Source: an uncultured Clostridia bacterium (lineage in GTDB: Bacteria; Bacillota; Clostridia; TANB77; CAG-508). Taken from it: a DNA stretch of 64,000 nucleotides. The stretch lies in NCBI GenBank assembly GCA_949482135.1, contig CASYFC010000003.1, forward strand, positions 1 to 64,000, written 5' to 3'. The first letter of the stretch is position 1; each line of letters begins with the position of its first letter. Below the pieces are notes generated by a model. The model saw only the letters and a program-made list of their open reading frames with translations, ran no database searches and was not told the origin of the DNA. A program made the position numbers and the translations under genes. Positions 29,706 to 41,700 of the stretch are shown piece by piece.

Positions 29706-32700
29706 ATGTTTAAATTTGGCGAAAAGCTTAAGACTGTAAACAAAAAACAAATTTATATAATAGGAGTATCAATTGCTGTAGTATTGTTAACTATAATTAC
29801 GTCAATAGGATATATGCTATTTAACAAATCTAAAGTTAATAATTTGGTATATAGTTCAGAGCTAGAAAGAGCTGAAATAGAGCAAATGAGAACATATGAC
29901 CAAGTAGAAAAAGACGATTCAAAAATAGAAAATTGTCCAAATATTGAATTTGATGCGTTCTTCACTAGAGATTTAGATGGAGATGGCTATTCTGAAGGAA
30001 TACGTGGTTCATGCATACAAATAGGTAAAGAAGATACACTTTATATGGAACTACATATTAATGATGGAGGAATATTCAAAAATGGTAAAATTTCAATAAA
30101 TAGTGATAACTTTTACTTTGATACAGCACTTCCAAAAAGTGACGATATTAAAGAAAATGCTATATCAAATAATACAAAAGAAATCTTTCTAACAGACACA
30201 GATACAAATCAAGGAACAGGAAAGCAAATTACTCTAACAGGAGCAGTAAGATCTGGTAACTATGATAGTCCTAGAAGTATCGCGAGTGCTATAGGAAATG
30301 ATATTACAAAAATGAGTAATAATGCAGAAAGTAAAAATAGAGATAGTGTAACATTAACAGGTACATATGTAAGTGTTAATGAAGAGGGTGAAGCAGTAGA
30401 AACAGAAATCAATAAAACAGTTTATTTTAATTTAGATTGGTATGGAACAACAAGTGCTAGTTTACCAAATTATTTAGGAAGTGGAAGCTATAATTATAAA
30501 AGACAAGAATATAATATAAATGATATTATTGATGAAGAAAATCAAGAAATACATTTAGATTTTAAAATCTTAACAAGAGAAAATAATTATCAATTAAATT
30601 TAAGTAATTCAGAATTAAAAATAAATTTACCTGAAATACAAGGATATTCTCCAATAAGAGTAGAATCAGAAAATGCTGAAGTAAAATATATTTATGATGA
30701 AACTAATCCTGAAAAAATTCTAGGAGCAGTTCTTAATAAAAAAGCAGTATTAGATGAAAATAATTTTATTACAGAAAATGCATATACAGATACATATGCA
30801 TATTCAAATGCTTTTTATAGATATAATATTTTTAAATTAAAAGTAACATATCCAATAGATGCATATAACAAAATGGGAGCAGATGCAATACAATTAAGGT
30901 TACCAATCCAAGCACATTATGAAGGATATAACAATCCAAATAGTGAATTTGAAACAATAAATCCATATAAATCAAATGTAGCAAAAGATACTATGATAGT
31001 AACGTTTAAAAATCCTACTGGAAATGCTGCATATGTAAAAACAACAGTTGGTAAGTATTATTCATCACCATGGTATGCATATCTTATACATAAGAAAAAT
31101 CCTATTAATGTATATAATGGAATATCAGAAAATATAAAAAATGATATATATGAAGTAAATTGGTATGGAATGACAGGTTCAAGTGGAAAAAGTACTGGAC
31201 TAGTATTAAAAGAAAATGAAATAGGACAAGAAAATAAAATTTCTGATAAATTCATAACAGCAACTGGTGAAAGTGTTAGTATGGAAGATGCTGTTAAAAA
31301 TGTAGGAATATATATGTCTAATCCAGAGATTTTACTTGGTGAAGATGGTTGGGTAAAAGTATATGATGATGACGATGATGGAAGTGAACCTTTAGTAACT
31401 TTTACAAAAGAGAATTGGAGTAAATATAATCAATCAAATCCCTACAAATATGATGAGCCTGTATTACATATTAGAATTGAAACAAGTAGCACAAATGCAG
31501 ACAGTTATTTCTATTTTTATAGTATAAAAGAAATAAATACAGATTATATAGTAGAAAATTATACAAAAGAAGAATTTTTAGACTATAAATATATACAATC
31601 ATCTGTGGTATTATACTTAGATTCTGGAGAAAAACGTATAAATTCATATATACATCAAGCTTCATATGAACCTTCAATATCTTTAGCTGATGTATATGTT
31701 AGTGAAAGAAAAATTCCAACAACTGAAGAAAGAAATTTTAGAATATATATAAATACAGAAACTTATAATAATCAAGAAAAATGGGTAAATGGTACATTTT
31801 TATTAAAATTGCCCCAAGAAATGGCGTCAGTACAAATAAATGATGTAACAGTAAGTAATAGTAATGTAAAAATATCAAATTATGAATTATATAAAGAAAA
31901 TGATGAAACATTTATAAAGATAATAACAGAAAACATAGACCCTCAAAGCTACACTATAACAGTAGACTGCAATATAATACCAGATTCAACAGCAATGACT
32001 GCAAACAAATATATAGAATTATATGCAATTAATGAACACTGCATGAACTATCATTCAAGCTATAGCAAAGAAGATATTTATGATATAAACAAAAATGAAA
32101 ATTTAAAAGAAATAGTAGGCTATGATAGAGCACAAGTACAATTTGTATCTACAAATAACTTATTAACAAGCCAAATAATAACTAATTATGATGATGAAGA
32201 AGGTAATATTACATATGCACCATCAGTTGCGGGTGTAGTAAAAGTAGATAGAACAGCTAGAATAAATATTAAAATAAATAACAATTATTCAGGAACAAAT
32301 AGTGAAGTTGTAATTTTAGGAAGAACGCCTTTTGAAGGAAACAAATATGTTGATAGTGGAAAAGATATGAATTCAACATTTACTGCAATTATGAGCAGTA
32401 ATGGAATTATAGTTCCAGAGGCAATAAAAAATGTAGTAACTGTATATTATAGTGAAAATGGAGAAGCAACACAAGAATTTAATGAAGCCAATAATTGGCA
32501 AACAGTACCAACTGATTTTAGTAAAGTAAAAAGCTTTATGATTAAATTTAATGATGATTATAAACTACAAAGAGGAGAAAAACACGAATTTTATTATGAT
32601 ATAACAATCCCACAAGATGTAGCTTTAAATGCAGAAAGTTATAGCCATCATGCAGTATATTTCTGCTGGGATACTCCACAAGGAAAATATAAAACAAAAG

Positions 32701-35700
32701 TAGAGCCAAGTAAAATTGGTATTTCTCCAATAGAAAAATTTAACTTAGAACTTACAAAATATCAAACAGGGTTTGATAAATTAGTTAGTGGGGCAATATA
32801 TAGTGTTTCTGAAGTAAAAACTATAGAAGATGGAGAAGAATTAGTAAATTCAAAAACTGCTAAAACAGATGAAAATGGAAAATTATTAATAACAGGACTA
32901 CATGTTAATAAAGTTTATGAAATAAATGAAGTAAAAACTCCAGATAATTATGAATTAAATGAAGATGTTATTAGAATTTCAACAACTATAAATTCTGAAA
33001 CAAAAGAATTATCAGTAGAAAAAATAAAAGGAAATATTAGAGGAGATATTACAGTAAGCCAAGAAGAACATAAAGTTTCTGTGCAAGTTGAAGATGAAAC
33101 AAAAGCAAAATTAAGATTAATAAAATCTGAACTAGGAAAAGAAGATGTTAAGCTTACAAATGCTAGATTTACAGTAAAAGGAGAAGGTTTACCAACATTA
33201 GGAAAAGGTATAATAACAGATGAAAATGGAATTGCAGAATTAAGTGGTCTTAAAATAGGAAGTACTTATACAATTGAAGAAACAAAAGCTCCAAACGGTT
33301 ATTATTTACCAAATGGAAAAGTAAGTTTTAAAATTGTAAATAATAACAATGGAACATTTACAACAGAAATTGAAGAAGGAACAGTTAAAGATTCAGCTGC
33401 AGTAGTAGAAGATTATGTTCCTGTTGCTGTAGTTGAATTAACAAATGAAAAAATTCCAATTTTCAAATTAATAAAAATAGAAGAAACAACTAATATACCA
33501 CTTTCAGGTGTAAGATTTAAATTATCTGGAAAAGGCATGTATGATAATGGAACAACAATAACAACAAATGAAAGTGGAGAGATAACTTTATCAAGTTTAT
33601 ACTTAAATGAAGAATATACACTTAAAGAAACAAGAGCAAAACAAGGATACTATATAAAAACAGAAGAAATTAAATTCCAAATTATAAATGATAATGGAAA
33701 TTACAGTTTAGTAATAAATCAAGGTCAAGAAATAGTAAAATCAGTTGAAACAACAGAAATTGAGGGAGTACCTGCATTAATTTTAACAATCGAAAACGAA
33801 AAAATACCAGTATTTAAAATTGTAAAAACAGCAGAAGGAACAAATGAACCTCTTTCAAGAGTAAGATATAACATATCAGGAAAAGGTTTACCAGAAAAAG
33901 GAACAACAATAACAACAAATGACAATGGCGAAACTTTAATATCAAATTTATATTTAAATGAAGTATATACATTGCAAGAAACAGAAGCAAAAGAAGGATA
34001 TTACATAAAACCAGAAACAATCAGATTTAGAATATTAAACAACAAAGGTGATTACAGCCTAGATATATTAGAAGGTTCAGAAATAGTAAAATCTGTAGAT
34101 AAAACAGAAGTAGAAAATGTGCCATATCTAATATTAAATATGGATAATGAAAAAATTCCAACTTTTAATTTAGATATAACAAAAGTTGAAAAAGATAAGC
34201 CAGAAATGCTACTTGGAGGAGCAAAATTTAGACTATATAGAGACGAAAAACAAGTAGGAGAATATATTTCAGATGAAAATGGAAAAATTATAATACCTAA
34301 CTTATGCCAATATGTTGAGGAAAAGAAAGATATATTTAATAGTACATATACTTTAAAAGAAGTTGAATCACCAGAGGGATATGTGCCAATAAAAGATATA
34401 ACATTTAAAGTACAAGAAGTAGATGGAACATTGAAATTTATACAAGAACCAACTGAAGATGGAAAAATATATTTATATGAAGTAGAAGGCGATACAATCA
34501 AGTTAGTTATAGAAGACACACCAACTTTTAAATTAATTAAAGTAGATGGAGAAACTACAGAAGAAGTTCGTATTCCAAATACTAAATTTGCAATTTTCAA
34601 CATTGATGGAGATGGAGACGTTCCAGCTACAGATAGCAAAGGAAACATAATTGGAACTCCAGAAATAATAGATGGAAAACAATATTATACATTAACAACA
34701 GATGAAAACGGAGAATTTAGAGCAGAATTACAAGAAGGATTTTACAAAGCTATAGAAGTTCAAATTGCTGAAGATAAATTTGAATTAAGCAAACAAGTAT
34801 ATTTCTTCGGAATTGGAAAATCTAAGAAGAGTGTAGAACTAAAATTAGAATCTTTAAATAAATTATTTGGTGATATGGTACAGGAAACAAGCGATGGTGG
34901 ATATATTGGATATAAAACTTTAACGAGTGATATGCAATTACTAAATGGAGATACATTAACACCAAAATCTAACCAAGATGCAGTAGTTGTAAAATATGAT
35001 AGTTTAGGAAATATAGAGTGGTATAAACAATTATCTGCTGAAAATGTATATGGAAACTCTACGAATACTATTAAAGAAATTCAAAATGGAAAATATATTG
35101 TAAGTTTTGAATATGATGGACCAAGTGTAAATGTAGGAAATGGAACATATATTACTAATTATGTTAAATATAATAGTTTTTCTCAAATGACAGTCATTTA
35201 TGACAATTATGGAAATGTAGAATACGCAATTAATGGAAGAATCCAAAAAGAAGAAACTCAAGATGGAGGATATGTTTTAATAGGAGAATTCCAACAACCA
35301 GAAATTATTATAGAAGATAATGTTATATTAAAAAATAGTACAAAATATTTAAGCAATGATGAGGAATACTATTATAATGTTTGCTTTATAGCTAAATACG
35401 ATATTAACGGAAAAGCACAGTGGAATAAAGTTATTGAAGCAGATAAAGATGTTAATATAAATTATCCTATTACAGAAAATCAAGGAGTACAAAGTATTCT
35501 TGCTGGTAACAACTCAGATACACAGTATTTTTCTAAAGAATTATATAATGGAAGCTATATGATAGTAGGAAACTGCTATGGTAGCCAAATAGATTTTGGA
35601 ATGGGAAATCACGAACTTGTTTTGGATAGTGGAGCGTTTTTTGCTATATATGATATAAATGGAAATATAGTAAATGCTAGGATATCTGCAGTTACTGATA

Positions 35701-38700
35701 TAGTAGATACAGCAGATGGAGGATTTATAACTTATGGAAATTATTACAATGATATTGATTTGAAAAAAGAAGGTAGCATTGAGCATATTATAGGGCAAAC
35801 GTCACAAACAGGATTATTAGTTAAATATAATAAAGATGGTATTACAGAATGTTATAGAACAATAGAAGAAGTAAAAGAAACTTCAACTTATAATTCAGTA
35901 AGTTCATTAAAACAACCATATTTTTCTGATGAAAATGAATATATTTGTGTTGTGGAGATGCAATGGATTGATGAAAATGATAATTATAATACTAAAAATT
36001 TAATTGTTAAATATAATAGTTTTTTAGAAGAAATTTGGCGTCAAGAAATAGGAGAAATAAAAGAAACACCATATTGTAATAACGATACTATGTTACAAAG
36101 AAAAACATCTGATAATGGGTATATTTTTTATAATAATGTTTCATATGGTGAAAAAGACTCATTTTCGTATGAACGTAATTATGAGAGTAGATTAATAAAA
36201 GTAAGTAATGAAGGAATAGTAGAATTTAATAAGGTAATAAATTATAATTTAAAGTCAAATTCAATAATAGAAAAAAATGGGAATATTTTTATTGAAGCAA
36301 TAGTTTATGACCCAATATATTTGGAAAACGAAGTAAATATAACAGAGAATGGAACATATTTAATTTGTTACAATAATAAATTAGAAGCACAATGGAAAAT
36401 AAAATGTTCAGAAAGAACAAATATGTTTAGTACGATAAGTTATATAGTTAATACACTTGATAACGGATTCATATTAAATACAACAAAATTAGATTTTGAA
36501 CCAATAGATTTAGGAAACAATGTAATAATAAATGGTCCTGGAGAATTTATAATAAAATATGATGCAAACAATATAGTACAAGAAGTTATTAGAGGTGGAA
36601 TAAATAGTAACACTGAAGTATTATTGGGTACAGGATTAATGCCAATTAGTAATGTATATCAAATTTCATTAGAGGAAGAAAAAATATTAGATTTAGGAGA
36701 GGGCTTAATAATTAATGGACCAGGAGAATTTCTAATTGATTTTGAAAATAAAAAAGTTACTGAAACAACTAAGCGTAATCTTATTGAACTTAAAACAAAT
36801 GATGGTGGAGCAATAAAATATGGATACTTTTATGAAGAATTAAAATTAGAAAACGGAGCTGTACTAACATCGAATGAAAGTGAAGACGGATTAATAGTAA
36901 AATATGATAAAGATAACAATATTGAGTGGCAAAAAATTATAGGCGGACAATTAGCTGATAGTATTGAATATATGATGCAGACGGAAGATAGTGGATTTTT
37001 AGCTATTAGTCTAATTGAAAGTTTAGGTACAATAAATCTAGGAAATGGAACTTTTATTGAAAATACTAAACCAAGCTATGTAATGATAAAATATGACAAC
37101 TCTGGAAATGCGTTATGGTATGACCAAATTTGTGATTTTGAAGCTACCGACAATATGCTAGGTGCTTATAATGGTATTATAGTTAATCATATTAGAGAAA
37201 CAAATGAAGGAAAGTATATTCTAGATGTAAGTGTACAAGGAACAGTTACTTTTGGAGATAGAGTAATAGGTAGTATAGATATGCTTTCTGAGATTGCATC
37301 TCAATCTAGAATGACTGTTATTCATAACAGTTTACAAAGAGTGATATTGCAATATACTACAATAGAAAAAAGTGAAGACAATCCAATAGTGGAATATGCT
37401 AAATCTGTAGATGGTGAATTAGATGACTCTACTGAATTAGTAAAAGAAACTAAAGATGGTGGATATTATACAGTAAGTGAATCTAAAGATAATTCTGGTA
37501 CAAACTTAATAAGTAAAATTCAAAAATATACAAGCAATGGAGAGATTGCACTAGAAATACCAATTAATACACCTGGATATGCAACTTCAATTGATGAAAC
37601 AACTGATGGTGGATGTGTTATTACTATAAATAATAACAATATTGGAAATATTATAAAATTTGATAATACAGGAAAGATACAATATAATAAACCACTAAGA
37701 ACAGTAACTCTAAATTCAATAATTGAAATAAGTGAAGGAGAATATGTTGTAGGAGGAGCATTAAGGGGCGAAAGTATAGACCTAGGAAATGGAATTACAA
37801 TACAAAATAATAGTGAAAGTGCTCCACAAAATGTTTATAATAATAAACTTTCAGATGGAATTGTTATTAAATATAAAGAAACAGAAAGTAAAAATGATTG
37901 TAATGCTTTATGGGCTAAAAGTATAGCAGGAACTAATTCTGATACAGTAAATGGTATTTCAAAAACACAAGATAATGGTATTCTTGTAGCAGGAAGCCTT
38001 TATTCAAGCGATGATATTGACTTGGGAAACGGAGTTAGTATTAAAGGAAACAGCAATAATTTAAGTAGAGCTTTGAACAGAGGCTCAAGAGGAATGCTAA
38101 TTAAATATAGTGCAGAAGGAAATGCAGAATGGGCAGAAGTAACAAATTCTTCTTTAAAATCAGCTGAAGAAACATCAGATGGTGGATACGTATTACTTAG
38201 AGGAGAAGCCAAAACGGATTCAGAAGTAACTGTTACATATGTAGATAGAGATAGAACATATAAAACAGGTTGTGAAAAAGGTGATTTTATAACGATAGAA
38301 GAAAATCATAGTGAAGTAGAAGGATATAGATTTATAGGTTGGAATAATATTCCATCATCAACAGAAGCGAGCGTGTGTGTTGGGGATACATTAACAGTGA
38401 CAGAGAATATTACTTTATATGCTGTTTGGGAACAAATTCCGGAAACAACATATGAAATAGTACGAGATTACTATATTAATAATGTACATACTGGAAGAGT
38501 CAGCTCAACTATGAGATACACAGCCAAAGTAGGAGATATTATTTATAAAAAAGATTTAGTAGATAATAATCCTAATTGGAATACGTATACAATTGATGGT
38601 AAAGGTGTTGAATTTCAATATGACGAGAATGATCCAGAACAATATTTCACACTAAAAGAAAATCCAGAAGAAAACATAATTGTTCTTAAATATATTAGAT

Positions 38701-41700
38701 TAACAACACATACTATAACGTATACTGATGGAGTATATGGCCAAACTCTTTTTGCTGATATTGTTCAGGAAGAAGTTAAGTATGGAGAGCCTACGCCTCA
38801 ATTTTATGGCTCTTTATATTATACAGAACATACTTTTGCTGGATGGGCTCCTGTATTATCAGAAACTGTAACTGAAGATGTAACATATACTGCAACTTGG
38901 AAAAATACTGGATGCAATCATATAGAAGTTTCTATTGAGAATTATAATAATATATGTCATACTTATGTGTGCCAAAATTGTGGAGGTATAACTAAATTTG
39001 AAGAACATTCGATACAAAATGGAAAATGTTCAGATTGTGATTATGCAGAATCATCTAAGAGTGTAATACTGACAAATTATAAAACATCCGAAATCAATAT
39101 TGAACAAAGAGCTATTATAAATAGAACACTAAACATTCAAAATATAACAAAATTAGATAGAAATAGAATTCCTGAATGGACTAAAAATATCGAAAATAGC
39201 AATATTACATCTATAAAAGAAACTATAGAAGGTGGATATATTGCAGGTGGAATTAGAATTTTAAAAGATACAGGCATGGCAGAGCCTATGAGCATAAATA
39301 GGGCTGCTGATGATGCAGCTGGGGTAGCAATACCTGGTAATGGAATCATACTTAAACTAAACAGAGATGGACAGGAAGAATGGCGTAGAGAAATAGAAAA
39401 AGGGCCTATTAATGATGTAACGCAAATAAGAGATACAGGATACATTGGAGTTGGAAGTTTTACTGCTAAAAGCTTAGAATTTGAAAATGGAATAGTTTTA
39501 GAAAACCAAAGTAATACATATAGAGAAATTGTTGACAGAGTATGGAACGAAGAAACAGAACAATATGAAGATATATATGGTGATGAAGAATATTATTATT
39601 CAGATGGAATGATAATAAAACTAAATGCAGAAATGATGATTCCAGAAAAGCAAGAATTAACAGTTAAAAACTATTACAAACATTTCAATATAACTACAGA
39701 AGTAGAACCAGTAAATGGTGTAAAAGGTGGAAGTATTACAGGTGAAGGATTATTGCCATATGAAGAAGTTGTGTATGGTAATTCAAGTACAAAGCCTATA
39801 GTAATGACACCAGAAAACGAAAATTATGAAATTGTAGGAATTACAGTAAATGGAAAAGATTATCCATTTGAAGTAGAAGCAGATGGAACCTTTACAATGC
39901 CACAATTTGATAATGTGATAGAAGATAAACACATAGTTGTTAAATATTGTTATAAAGAAAATAAAATCATTTTAAACAAGATTGACAGTGAAACAAAAGA
40001 ACCACTAGAAGGTGCTATATTTAAACTAATGCCAGAAGGATATGTAGAATTAGATTATTTAGACCAAATGACACATGATGAAATGGATCAGTACTATTTC
40101 GAAAAATCTGAAGATGGATCTTATAAATCTAATAATCAAGGAATGAGCAATACACAAGCACATTCTAGTATAGAAGTAGATTTAACAGATTATGAAGGAG
40201 AATATTTACTAGAAATTAATGCAAGTATTTCATCCGAAAATCCATTATATAATGGAGTAGTAACTGTAGTAGAGCAAACTAATATGGGGGGTGGCTTGAT
40301 GTCTTTAAGCAGCAGAGCTAGTCTTGGTAGTGGCAGTCAAATTTCAAGATTACCTTTAATAAATATCAGCGGAAATGTAGAAGCTCAAAATTATACTAGA
40401 GTTTTAACTGGTGGAAGCGTATATACAATTAATTTCATATATAATAGATTTGACAATCAAGGCGGAATTCTTCTACAAAGTGAATCAAATAATGAAAACA
40501 GTAGTGATACATTTACAATAAATAGTGTAAAAGTTATGTCAAATGAAGTATACACAGTTGAAACAAAAAGTAATGGCCAAGGCATAACAAATATTCCATT
40601 TGGAAAATATACAATAAAAGAAATACAAGCACCTGATGGGTATGTCTTGAATTCTGAACCAATTGAAATTGAGTTCAGACCAGCACAAACAGGAGAAGAT
40701 GCCGAAGCAATACATACATTCACAATAGAAAATACAAAGAAATCAAAAGTAATAGTACACTATTATAAGATTGATAGTGAAGGAAATTATACAACAGAAT
40801 CTTTAGCAGAAGATGTAATATTAACAGGAAATCCTGATGAAACTTATACAACAGATATTATAAAGAAGTTAGAAAAAGATGGAATTGAGTATGAATTAGA
40901 AAACACAATTCAAGATGATGGAACAAAAACATATGTGATTCCAGAAAATAGCACAGGAAAATTTATACTAGGCGAAGACCAAGAAGTAACATATTATTAC
41001 ATGGAAAAGAAAGTACCATTAATAGTACATCATTATATACAAGGAACAACAGTTGGAGTTCCAGTATCTGATGGTACTCCTGCAAAAGATGAAAGATTCT
41101 CAGGAAAAGAAGGAGATGCCTATACAACAGAACAACTTTTATATGCGCATGTACAAGAAGATAATAGACAACTTCTATCAGAAGAATATGAGTTTGTTGA
41201 AGCAGAAGGTGAAGTTTCAGGAACATATGGAAAAGAAGAAATAGTAGTTATATACTATTACAAAAAAGTAGATAAAAATGTATCAATATTTAAATATGCT
41301 ACTGAAAAACAAATAAATGAAGAAACAGGACTAGAGGAAGAGGTAAAAGTTCCTTTACCAGGAGCAGAATTTACAATAGTAAGAACAGACAGTGCAGAGA
41401 ATACAACTGATGCAGAAAGTAGCATAAGAGATGTTGGTATGGCAGATGAGATAGAACTACCTATATACACAACTGATGAAAATGGTAAAATTGATGTAAA
41501 ACTTGAAGTTGGAGAATATGAAATAATAGAAGTAAAAGCACCAGAAGGATATGTATTGCCAGAAGGTGATGCTGCAAAACATACAATTACAGTAAATAAA
41601 GAAACAGAAGATGGACAACTTGTAGAAATTGAAAATAAAAAGACACAAGGAACAGTAATAATATATCATTATAAAATAGATAAAGATGGCAATCGTACAG

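Noticed and set aside
34052-34648. Minus-strand ORF of 198 codons within giant adhesin 2
   Set aside because: Shadow frame of the CnaB region, without a start signal.
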